Source: Panonychus citri (taxonomy: Eukaryota; Arthropoda; Arachnida; Trombidiformes; Tetranychidae). From it: DNA of 64,000 nucleotides. Below the pieces are notes generated by a model that saw only the letters and a program-made list of their open reading frames with translations, was not told the origin of the DNA and made no database searches. The DNA is taken from contig NW_026515545.1 in NCBI RefSeq assembly GCF_014898815.1, forward strand, positions 1,674,001-1,738,000, read 5' to 3'. The position numbers were made by a program, and so were the translations under genes. How positions within the stretch are numbered: the stretch's first letter is position 1; each line of letters starts with the position of its first letter. This document shows positions 23,558 to 34,607 of the stretch, one piece after another.

Positions 23558-25662
23558 CTTTCTTCGTTGGATTTGTTCCTCATAATTAAGTCGTAATTGG
23601 AAATAATATATTTCTCCTGATGTCCATTCTTTCTGAATCATCAAGGGTAATTCGTTCTCATGTAATCTCCTCTCCCCTGAAAGAAACAAAACCAAATTAA
23701 CTTAATTGTTATTCAAATGATTGATTAAACTAATTGAATGTTTTACATAAAAACAAAGTATCAAAAGGATAAGTGATTTAATATCAACGTAAGGATAAAA
23801 TGTTTTTATTTCATTTCAATGGGATAACTAATCTAATTGAAATTGTTCATTCGTTTGGATAGATATAAAGATAATTAAATGTTTGTTTTTCTGACAACAA
23901 TTAGAACAATTTAAATTGTTAACTTACACTTTTTCTGAGGACAAACTTCATATAATGCAAATGAAGAGACCAATGAATCTGAATCGTAACAATGAAGTAA
24001 CAATTGGATAAGCTCAGCGACATTGGTGTAATCCGATATTAGAAGACTTTTATAAAGAGACTTTAAGAGAAGAAAAGTTTTTTTTTCAATTAGAATCACA
24101 ATTAATCATTAATTTAAGAAAGAGACAATTTAATAATTTATATTATTTTTATGGTAAATTGTTTCAAATTGAGCAAATATAAATGTTATCAAGTAAATTA
24201 TGATAACTTACCGCTGACATTAGGCAACTGTCATAGACTTTGACCAATCCACCTCTTCGGGTTACAAGTGAGAATCTAGAAGTTGGGAAACAAACAATTA
24301 ATAAATTGTTACAAATAATTAGTGTCACTAAAATTTAAGACAAAAAAATTGTTTTATCGGGTGAACAAAAAAAAACGGGACAAAAATGGTCACAATTTTA
24401 TCTATCTCTTAACTGGACCATCAAGTATGTCAAGCAATTACACTTGGTCGAGTCTAAGATTAAGATATGATCCTGTTTCCTGTTATATGATCATCATCTT
24501 CATCATCTTCATCTTCATTCTCATACTGAAATTGTTATACTAAGAATGTAAGAGAGATGAAAAAACAAAAGAAGATGCGACAAAAAGATGAGGATGATAA
24601 AGTTTAAAAGGATAATTTAGAAAAGGAAGAAGCCCATTTAGAGATTATCTCTAAAGATGAAGATTTATCTTCTTCTTCCTTGTGGGTGTTATATTGTCAC
24701 TTATCGTATTTACTTGATATCTTGGTGTGGATACGATTCTTGAATCTGAGCTGGACAACTCAGATCATCCAGAACAATAACAGTTCTAATGGGTGTTCCT
24801 GATGAAAGAGAAAACATTTTATCGATTAGATTTTAATTGCTATTATTAGAACAAGTATTGATCTCTTAATATTGGAAATGTTCTCATTACCTGTTCGACG
24901 AATTGTTATTTCCATGGTAAAGTAAAATAGATTAGGGTCTGTGTGTTTCATTCGGAATTTATTCAGTAACATGGTGACCATTTCACGACATGTTGTTACT
25001 TTTGACACTGAAAGAGTTTTATATTCAACGTCAGGGCACAAAACTTTTGCATAAACTTTCACAACAAACTGTAAATTTAATTGAGATACAACAAGTAGAG
25101 AGAAAAAAATTAATTAACTTAATAAAAGTGACTTGTTAATTGTTTAAGAGTAATGTCAACGGTGAGAAAGTTAATATTTCATTTGAAACCACTTCATGAG
25201 CAATTAATTTAAAAGATTGACCCAACGAGGTAAATAGTAACTGGTCAGTTGCCCACACATCATAGAGAGATGGTTAATTGTGTAAACTCAAGCTAATTGT
25301 TATCACACTTTAACAAACTATATCAATTTAGCTGGTCATTACTCTCAATTAAAATTACTCAGAGACAAATTAATAAATGACTTGTAAGTAAGATTAAGTT
25401 AGTAATTTGTATTAATGGAAAAATATAACTAATTGTTTGGGATTAATTTTAGGTATTGAAGTTGATGGACAATTTTGTTTCTTTTTCATTTAATTTCCCT
25501 TTAAATTAATGTCAAGTTAAACAATTAGAATCACAATTAAGCGGTAAAAGAACAACAAATTGTTACCTGTTCATTGAGGGTCACTGAGATTCTGTCCATG
25601 TCCAATTCCAGAGAATCAGCTGAAGAATTGAGTGAATCTTTTTTACTCTTTCTTGGTGTCAT
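23558..25662 (-). CDS. tandem Ras-association (RA) domain protein, 3' incomplete
   Basis: Six exons in transcription order: 25567-25662, 24891-25068, 24714-24798, 24212-24275, 23928-24060, 23558-23676. All phases join, giving the first 225 aa; the last exon ends in a GTAAG donor, so more exons follow that I could not find. After a Ser-rich 32-aa leader come two ubiquitin-fold RA domains. The first runs from VKVYAKVLCPDVEYKTL to VIVLDDLSCPAQIQESYP, the second from LVKVYDSCLMSASLYKSLL through FALYEVCPQKK and WERRLHENELPLMIQKEW, the typical RA closing strand. RA domains bind GTP-loaded Ras/Rap. Drosophila Rau, a Ras-pathway modulator, also has two RA domains and is my best candidate relative; this is from memory of architecture, not a search. 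A CATCT element lies 210 bp upstream. Confidence 0.75.
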
Positions 25663-26825
25663 TTTTTTCCTCAGTATTATTTCACTTGAACACACTAATT
25701 GTTGACAGTTAAAGTTGCAATTAAATTTAATTCACAATTAGAAGCAAAAAAAAACAGTAAAAAAGAAAAAAGAAATTTTTTGTTGTTGCTCATTCAGGTT
25801 CTCAATTTAATTTGAATTCCAAAAATTTAAACGAAAAAGAATAAAAAATTCAAACTCCTCCTTCTTTTCTCAGCGACATCTAGTGACCTTTTCAGGAGAG
25901 TTTCTCTCGTGAGTGGTGAGTTTTTCCAACGATCATTTTCTGATATTAATAATAATCGTTGGTACTTTTAATTTTGAATGTATATGGTGGAAAGTAATAG
26001 AATTGTTGAAATCAAAAACTCGAAAACATGATAAAAATATCAGAAAATAAGCTCATGTAAGGTGAATGTTCAATTCGGGGCCGTAGACTACCAATTCAGT
26101 GGTAAAAATGTACAACGAGTTTTTCCCTCGGATGCTAAATGAAAACTGAGATTTTATTTTCTCTTTAATTGCTACGAATTTTTTGTTAGAATTTTCTTTT
26201 TGGTGATTCGAAATCGTTTAGATTGTTAAAGTAGAGAGTGTGTGTGTGTCTCTATTTGTTTATATGACATAAATGTCGTAAGTAAATATGTACTTGAGAT
26301 AGAAAAGAATCAAAAGAAAAAAGGAAAAGTAAATGATAGTTTGGGTTCGTGAATAAGTTGATTACAATTGTTGAGATTTAATTTGATTACATTGATTAAT
26401 AATTAGAATAATTCTTGTGAATTTTTGTCAGAATGTTAAACATAGGATGTAATAGTTTTCAATCCTTTTAAAGGATAATTCAAATGAATAAGAAGTTTTT
26501 AAATGATTGCAATTTTAAGGAAATAATTGAATTTTGATTGCGTTAAGTTATGATTTAAATGTGGAAAATTGATTAATGATTAAATTAGAATCTCCCATTT
26601 CCCTGATAACACATTTGTATCACCCGATGATTTCAAGACATGAACAATACAGAGATTCGTCACTGATTAGAATGGGTCAACTAACAATTAAATATGAATT
26701 TTTTCTCTTCTTCTTCTAATCATTTGATTAGTTGAAATTAAATGAAATTTTGTTGCACTGGAGAGATTTAGTTATATGTGAAGATGATAGTTGATGATGA
26801 TGGTTGGGAAATGATTGATGATTGA
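25663..26825. other. spacer between RA gene start and basic-protein gene end
   Basis: 5' flank of the RA gene (with the CATCT element at 25873-25888), a short GT run near 26240, and AT-rich filler. No gene seen. Confidence 0.55.
25873..25888 (+). promoter_or_regulatory. CATCT promoter-proximal element (RA gene)
   Basis: GCGACATCTAGTGACC, about 210 bp upstream of the RA-gene ATG. It resembles the reverse CTCF-type consensus GCCMYCTRSTGG, with mismatches. Confidence 0.5.
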
Positions 26826-28046
26826 TTAAGTTTCATTGGTGAAAAGCCAATCAGAGTTTTGATTCGATTTCTTTAGTTTGGACCAAGTTTTCTTGTTCAG
26901 CGGTAATCGAGCAGGTCGCAATTTAAAACTCGACGAATGCTTTATAACGGGTTGAGGTATTGGACTCTGAGAATCTGAAGATGCAATTGATTTCTCTTTG
27001 GAACGATTAAGTCTGTCTTTCCATTGGCTTTTTAGAATTCGATCAATCTTATTTTTAACAACATTACAATCTTCATCAAATTGATCATCACAACAGTTCA
27101 TCATGATGTTTGTGTAATGTTTGATCAAAGAATGATGAGAACATGATGATGAGAGTGATGATGATGATGAACAACGAGAAATTTGACCACCACTATCTCC
27201 AGCATCTTCCCAATCACAATTCAATCTATTAAGATGATCTTCACTTTCACCAGTTGCATCGTTAATTTTGTTGGTGTTAATTAATTTACTTTCATCTTCT
27301 TCTTTAACAATAGTTGAACTTTCTTGAGGATACATTTTTTTGATCGACGACCAAATCGTTTCTTTCGAGCTTTCTTTTTGGTTATATGAAGATCACCTGT
27401 GGATGCTTCACTTAAACCCTTTTCATCAGCTATTTCATCATCATCATTATAACCTCCATCATCTGATTTATCATCCAATTTATCTGATCCATCTGACAAT
27501 GGTGAATTACTTGATTGATCACTTATTGGTTTTACATTTCGTCTCTTTCTACCACGATTACTTTTCTTTTCAAAATTAGAAGTTTTCTTTTTATCACCAC
27601 CTTGTTTACTCGAAGACGAATTATTCTAATGAAAAAGTTTAGAAGAAAAAAAAAATAAAGATACAAATTAGAAAATGATATAAATTTAAAAAGACAAAGA
27701 AAAATAAAACAATAGATTCAATTTAAGGTTTGAATGTTTACAAGGAACAAAACAAGACTAACCTTTGTCTTTGACCCTTTACTCTGGGTCTCTTTTGATG
27801 ACACCTCTAATTAACAATTAATAAAAATTAATTAATAATCAAATTAGTTAAAAACAATCGAAAAGACAATTAAAGTTAAAGAGAAAAATAAAATTAACAA
27901 AATATTTGTTTACCTTTTTTTGGTTGATCTTCAACTGTATCAACAGTAACATCGTTAAGTTTTTCAGGTGGTCGCCAAACAACACGAACCCGTTGGACTC
28001 GCCTATTACGATTTGAGAAAATACCCTTACCAGGCCAAAAAGACAT
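26826..28046 (-). CDS. basic Ser/Asp-rich nuclear-type protein with apparent frameshift
   Basis: Exons 27914-28046, 27763-27806 and 26826-27625. The first begins MSFWPGKGIFSNRNRRVQRV, the second is Ser/Lys-rich and phases join. Exon 3 has two overlapping reading frames: one stops at 27281, the other continues to 26826, and they meet at an A7 run (27335-27341, minus-strand reading TCAAAAAAATG). A one-base slip back at A AAA AAA joins them into about 323 aa. The upstream part holds acidic clusters (SDDGGYNDDDE) and NLS-like basic runs (KKKARKKRFGRRSKK). The downstream part is Ser-rich and ends with a basic region (KLRPARLPLNKKTWSKLKK). Options are an assembly error in a homopolymer, a real frameshift, or slippage. 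No family recognised; nuclear location is inferred from composition. It shares a 328-bp divergent promoter with CLPTM1. Confidence 0.6.
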
Positions 28047-28374
28047 TGCTAATTAATTAATTCTCTCAATTAAAACAAAGGAAAACAATTAAATTAAACA
28101 AAAAATTTATCCACGAAGTATCAAAATAAATCAAAAAAAGATCCAAAAATATCTGATCCTAAAAACGAATCCAAAAGAATCGCAAACAGCGACACCTGGC
28201 GATCTTTCACTTAACCGAGATTCTTTTCCCTTTCTTATTGTGATTCATGTCTTTTTGTTTCCTTGATTAGATTTAATTGATTGGTTATTTTTTCATTGAT
28301 TATTGATTTTTTTCTTCTAAATTTAGTTTGTCTTTTAATTAGTTACCCTAATTAGTTGCTGTTGAATCGTAATC
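28047..28374. promoter_or_regulatory. divergent promoter region between basic protein and CLPTM1
   Basis: 328 bp between two opposite start codons (28046 minus, 28375 plus). Contains GCGACACCTGGCGA at 28189-28202, a variant of the CATCT element found at other promoters, about 140 bp from the minus-strand ATG. No TATA box is obvious. Confidence 0.6.
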
Positions 28375-30605
28375 ATGTGTAATCCTCGGTCAGAAGTTGC
28401 TAATCAGCAACAGGCTGGCAATGTGGATAACGGTGGAGAGGCTGGTCAGAGGCAAGGTAACTCTTTTTGGGGAATTGCTCGTGATATTGTTGTCAGATGT
28501 GTCATTATGTATTTTGTCGTAAGCTTTTTCACCAAGATGCAACAACCTAAATCACCCTCATCATCATCATCATCATCATCATCATCGGGAGGTCCAGGAA
28601 TAAGTCATGAACCCTCAACAAATTTATTCCGTAATGGAACCTTAATGGATCTTTATGTATTTATAAATGAAAATCCATCTAAAGTAAATTTTGATAATCC
28701 TGGTGAATTAAAATGGATTCAAAAGGAATTAATTTTTGGTGATTGGAATATTGGCCCTAATCAGCAAGGTTTCATTGAATTTGATACAGATTTACCACTT
28801 TCAACTAGAGTCCAAAACAATGGTACCATTTACCTTCATGTTTATGTAACCAAAGCTGGACATCATCCTAATCCAAAGGATCCAAAATATTCGGAATTTT
28901 TTACTATCCATACAAGTCACCAATTAAATAAATATAAAAAGCGTCGCTACTCAAGTACGCACAACTTATTAACTGGTCAAACATCAGCTTCCAAAGAATC
29001 CATTGAAAAGGTTGCCCAGAATATCAAGGAAGAGATAATCTCCCATTGGCATCCCAATTTAACCATCAGTGTAATTTACGATCAAACACCTTGGGTACAA
29101 GGTCGAGTTCCGTCACCTTTTGATCAATATATTAAATTTGAACCCACGTCAGGTAAATATTTTCCAGTTATTTACCTAAATGACTATTGGAATCTTCAAC
29201 GAGAGTATCAACCTATCAATACAACCTTGAAGTAAGTAAAGCTTATTAATCCTCAAGTTGCTTCATTAATTAATCATTCAAAGAATCAATTTCTAATTCA
29301 TTTTTATTTTTTCTCATTTATTCCTCAGGTCAATTCCTCTTCATCTCACTTTCCAACCTTTATCTATGTTTAAATGGCAACTTTACATTACTCAGTCTAT
29401 GAAATCTCAATGGAACAGCATTTTGGGTGCTGACATGATGGAAGAGTCTGATAGTAGTCAAGACAGTGTTAAAGAAGCTCTTCTTGAAACATCGCCCATT
29501 CTTTTAGCTTTAACTATAATTGTTTCCATAACTCACAGTATTTTTGAATTTTTAGCTTTCAAAAATGGTAATATTTTCCTTTATTTAATGGTCGATTTTA
29601 TCTAAATATTCAAACTTTCATTTATCTTCGATAGATATTCAATTTTGGCGTAATCGTGAATCTTTGGAAGGTCTTTCAGTCCGATCGGTATTTTTCAATG
29701 TTTTCCAATCTGTTGTTGTATTTCTCTATGTTCTGGACAATGATACCAATACAGTTGTCAGAATTTCCATTGGAATTGGTTTACTCATTGAAATATGGAA
29801 ATTACCTAAAGTAACTAACATTCAAATAGATTATCAAAATAAACTATTCAACATCATTCCAAGAATCAAGATCGCCGATAAAGGATCTTACGTTGAATCG
29901 TCTACAAGACAATATGATACAGTAAGTTAATCTTTCTTAATAATTGTAATAATTTAGCATAAATTTCTAATTGTTTCATTCAATTTTCTTTAAATCTTTA
30001 GTTGGCTTTTAAATATCTTTCTTGGGTTGTGTTCCCATTATTTGTCGGTTACGCTGTCTACTCATTATTATATGAAGAGCACAAAGGATGGTATTCATGG
30101 GTTCTGGGTATGGTTTACGGTTTTCTATTAACATTTGGTAAGGATAATTTTTGAGAAAATATCAAATATAAAATCAATCAATAACTTTACTAATCTATTG
30201 TATATTTTTTTTCCTCTAATCTAAATAGGTTTCATTAGTATGACTCCTCAACTTTTCATCAATTATAAATTGAAATCTGTTGCTCATCTTCCATGGAGAA
30301 TGTTAACTTATAAGTTTCTCAATACCTTCATCGATGATATATTTGCCTTCGTCATTAAGATGCCCACCATGTATCGAATTGGTTGTTTCCGAGATGATAT
30401 CATTTTCTTAATCTATTTATATCAACGGTGGATCTATAGAGTTGATCTTAAACGGGTTAACGAATTTGGAGTTTCCGGTGAAGTGATGGATAAAAAATCT
30501 AACGAATTAAAAGATAAACCAATGGCTGCAATAAAAGACAAAGATGAAGATGAAAAGGAAAAGGAAAATGTCAACAAACCAGAAGAAAGCAAAAAAGACC
30601 AATGA
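28375..30605 (+). CDS. CLPTM1: CLPTM1 family transmembrane protein
   Basis: Five exons: 28375-29231, 29329-29567, 29635-29921, 30002-30137, 30229-30605; 631 aa. The order of conserved blocks matches animal cleft lip and palate transmembrane protein 1: N-terminal cytosolic stretch, membrane segment near 35-52 (VVRCVIMYFVVSFF), a poly-Ser insert encoded by a TCA repeat, a lumenal domain, then LTFQPLSMFKWQLY, SVKEALLETSP, SLEGLSVRSVFFNVFQS, AVYSLLYEEHKGWYSW, MTPQLFINYKLKSVAHLPW, FIDDIFAFVIKMPTMYRIGC and YLYQRWIYRVD. The C-terminus is a Lys/Glu-rich tail. CLPTM1 is an ER multipass protein reported to retain GABA-A receptors in vertebrates; the arthropod role is not known to me. Poly(A) signal AATAAA is near 30770. 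Confidence 0.95.
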
Positions 30606-31297
30606 TAAAATCTCTAACATCAAAACTAATATTAACCATGTTTCCAATTATCATTGATTAGATGATGATAGTCATAAGAAAATCAAATCAATTTGCTTTT
30701 TGAAATATCTACACACCGGAGGATAACAATTAACTATCCTCGATTATCCTGTGAAAATCTTGAATTTAAATAAAGACAAGAAAATCAACTGAACTAGTCA
30801 GTTTGTCATTGTAAAGATTTCTTTTTTTTCTCATGTAACGATTTGCTAATTGTGAATTTAAACCTTAATGTCCCTTTAATTGTGATTTGAAATTATAAAT
30901 TATTGTGGTTTATAACTAATCCAGTTTCTCTCTTTCTCTCTCGAAAACTTTATTACCTTCTAATTGTCATGAAAAGTAATTGGAGAAAAAAAAAATGGAA
31001 ACGAAAAAATTATTTGCAAAGTAATTTGAATAATGTTTTTTAATCCAATTTATAAATTGCGAAGAAATAAATTATTGTATTGATTTAATTGATTGTTTTG
31101 GTACGAAAAAGATCCCAAAGTAGAAACGGCACAAAAAGTTTTCGACAATTTGTTATAATCGGTGGGAAAATGATCTAACAAGAAGAGAATGACAGAGTAA
31201 AATGATCAGTTTACCAACGAGATGATCAGTTAATTATCATTTCTAATTGTAAATCATTTTCGATTCCAATTTATGTACATTGAAGTTTTAATTGCAA
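30606..31297. other. convergent 3' spacer
   Basis: 3' flanks of CLPTM1 (plus) and the astacin gene (minus). AT-rich, no gene seen. Confidence 0.6.
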
Positions 31298-33064
31298 TCA
31301 GAACGAGTACTTTTGATGAACTTTTTTATCGGCATTCATTGTATCATCGTGAGGGATTTCATTTGCCTATTGAAGAGATGGAAGCAAACACAAATTAGAT
31401 AATCAAATTGATTGTTGGCCAAAGAAATTGATTAATTCAACTTACCCAGACTGTTTTTTCAACTGGGTGGGGAAACGGTGGGACTGGATGAGGTATTTCA
31501 GGCTCAGGTAATTCTGCCCCGGGCGGTGGAGGTGTTAAGATCTTTCCTGATCCCGGAATTGTGATCCCAGTGAAAGTGGTTTCGGTTGATAAATCATCGG
31601 GTTGTTCAGTTGAATGATCAATGATACTTGGAATTGATGGAATACCAATGATTGGACTAATTGTCGGTAAATTGGGTTGGCGAGTTGAGTAATCTGAGGT
31701 CACAACTTTCGGGTCAACTGTTTGAGTGGTCCATGAAATGATTGGTTGATGGGTACTTGTTGAGTCGACAATTGGTTTAATTGTTGTTTCCTCACCATCT
31801 TCATTGTTATTATCATTTTCATCATCTAAATCAGTTGGTGTCATTGTCGTTGTTTGATCGAGAGGCCAAACACCGCCGCCGATTTCAATCTTCTTCTTTT
31901 CATTTGTTCCGTCGATTGAAATTTTGTCACATTTGTATAACTTTTTAAGAGAGGAAATGTCACTTGGGGTCATCACATATTTATAACCAGGATCTTGAAT
32001 TGTTGTGCCCGAAGGGTTGATTGGTGTCATCGTTTGTGAATAACCATCACGAGAGAAAGCGGTTGACCCATAGATCATGATTGAATTATAATCGAAATCT
32101 GTGAATAACTGATTCTCCCAATCATTGAGCTTCTGGAATTGAGGATAAGCTTGAGGATCAATATTCTGATAATTAATACGAAGGAAGCGATCACGATCCG
32201 ATCTACTATGGTGATGGAAAAACCCTAAGGCATGAAGAAGTTCATGAATAACGACACCGGGTACATGACAACCTCTTCCTAGAGACAATTCCTGAGAACC
32301 ACCTTGACGTCCAACTTGTGAATAGCATCTAAATATTAAAAACAATTAGCGAATAATCAATCAAATTAACTAATTTTCTCTCAATCTTCTTTTATCAACT
32401 AACCCTTGAGATTGGTACATGAAGACGAAATCAGATTCGTGAGTCTTTTCCTTGAATTTTATACAACCCGAAGTCATTTGGGTTATGTGGTCCATGGCTT
32501 GTTTGATTAGTGAACGTTGATTCTCTGGATAATTAAAACAACAATTAGATAGATATCAAGAAAGAAACGGGAATAGTTTAGATGAAACAAAAAATCCAAG
32601 TCACTTACGAAGAGAAGAGTCGATTGTGTAAACGACTTCGCCGTTAGGCCAAAGGTAGCCCGTGTCAACGATTGCATGATAAGGTGAAGCTTCAGATGAT
32701 ATATTTGTCTGTAAACAGAAATTAAATCAATGGATTACTAATCAAATAGAATTACAATTCGAAATGAGAGATAATCTTATTTGTAAAAGAGGAGAGAATA
32801 TGAGACGATAGGGAAAAGAGATGATTGAGAAAGGAGAGTAACAATTAAGAGAAATTAGCGAAAATTAAACGAACTTACCGATGGATAAGAGCCCAAAATG
32901 TCACCTTCGAACTTGTCCAAACTGTAGAAAGCCTTAGGATCGTAAAGTCCATTTGTACTTTCGACGAGATTTAATTTTCCTTGTTGATTGTTTTCCTTTA
33001 AAATCGGTGCTCCAAAAGAGGTAAAGGTTAAAGTACAAATAATTACGATAATTAACTCGATCAT
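31298..33064 (-). CDS. astacin-family zinc metalloprotease, secreted
   Basis: Five exons: 32879-33064, 32609-32708, 32404-32524, 31446-32328, 31298-31366; 452 aa. Signal peptide (residues 1-18), then a propeptide with the FEGD motif (52-55) whose Asp blocks zinc in proastacins. The catalytic domain starts around GYLWPNGEVVYTID. The zinc motif is HELLHALGFFHHHSRSDRD (164-182): the three His and the catalytic Glu165 are present, but the usual Glu after the third His is His175. The Met-turn is SIMIYG (218-223) with Tyr222 kept. After the domain (KLYKCD) comes a long Thr/Pro/Asp-rich linker and a last 22-aa exon. No EGF/CUB domains were found. The role is extracellular protein cleavage; substrate unknown. 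The last exon was found by phase-matching the donor at 31446. Confidence 0.9.
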
Positions 33065-34607
33065 ATTGTGATTAGTTAATTGTTAGACTGAAGAGATAGT
33101 TGACCAAGAAAAAGAGATTAGAACAATATTTTCGGTAAAATCTTCGTTTCGAGAAATCAATCAGAGAGTTTGAACCTTAGGACGACAATTAATTTGGTGG
33201 GGAAAAAATTCGAGAAGAAAAAATTTACAATTAGAAAGAGTTAATTTCTCTGTCTAAAATCAGGAGATTATTTCTTTTCTTCGTTTCATAAATACGAAAA
33301 TCGTTAATTGTTGATGTTACTCCAATCGAGTGACATTCTAAATTAATTGTTCCAATGTCTCTTGATTGGATATATATTGTCAATTAAATCATTTGCTCCT
33401 TGACAAAGATTATCGGGAGTATGAGAGAGTCGAGAACACATAATATGATAAATCACAAGGAACAGAGAGGAAAAGAAAAAGAAGAAGAAAAAAGTAACAA
33501 TTAGAATTGATTGTTGATCATAATGGTGGATAGTTAATTAATTAGAGTACAATAAGCGGGTCATTATTGAATCATGGGTAAAGGTAAACCCATGGTATGA
33601 ATAAAATTAATAATCAAATCAATAGACTGAATCACAATTAAAGTGAATGAAAATCACGAGTTGTTTTGATTTTGTTTTTGATTTCTCCATGAAATTACCT
33701 TTAACAATTAACTTAATCATCATCATCAACAACCAATCAAACCGAATCGTCTCTCACATTGAACTGTCTCCTTGTGTCCCTGAATAACAATGTTTAATCA
33801 TCATCTAATTAACAATCAAATACATAATCATTATCATGATAATAAACAACGCAATTAGATAAATTTTGGTAATCATCTTGTCAACTAATTAACTTTTAAG
33901 ACAATTAACTTTATCAAACATAATGCTAATCATAATTGGGATTAAATTGTGTGTGTGTGTGTATTTCAATCTGCTAATTGATTACAATTATGAATAATCA
34001 ATTTACGATTATTTTAATAGTTCAGGTTAAGGTCCTTCTTAATTGTTTCCAATTTAATAATAATTGACGAGGTTGTAACAATTTACTCTTTTGATTCCCA
34101 ATCAAAATTAACCATTGGAAACCTTGATTTTGTTTTCCCTCTCTCACTGACCCAATAAATTAGTTGATTGTTTGTCATTAGTCAATACAAATCTCGGCTA
34201 ATCAATTTTAATTGCTGCAGTTATTATTTTCTAATTCATCATCGTAATTGTTGTTGTTATTTTGTGTTTTCTTTACATCATTTAACTCATCAACAAACAA
34301 TTTAACTTGTAATTAATTAATTCTAACCGCTCTTTGACCTCAAAATAAATGATTAAACAATTTACTCAGAAATTTATATAATTATTTCATTGAAGAAAAA
34401 AAAAATCCATAACAATTAACTAACTAACTATAAATTATAAATAGGAATCAATTATAATTGTCCAAGGCCTGAAACAGGAACAAATAATTAATGGCAATTA
34501 ATGTTGTATTAATAACTAAATCAAAGTGACAATTAACTGTAAATTGTAATTTGACATGTTGATGATTGAGTTTGTTAATTTATTTGGCAATGTTTTCTTG
34601 AGACAAT
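33065..34607. other. intergenic spacer with GT repeat
   Basis: AT-rich spacer holding the astacin promoter side and the AGMO 3' flank, with a GT microsatellite at about 33949-33962. No coding potential seen. Confidence 0.6.
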
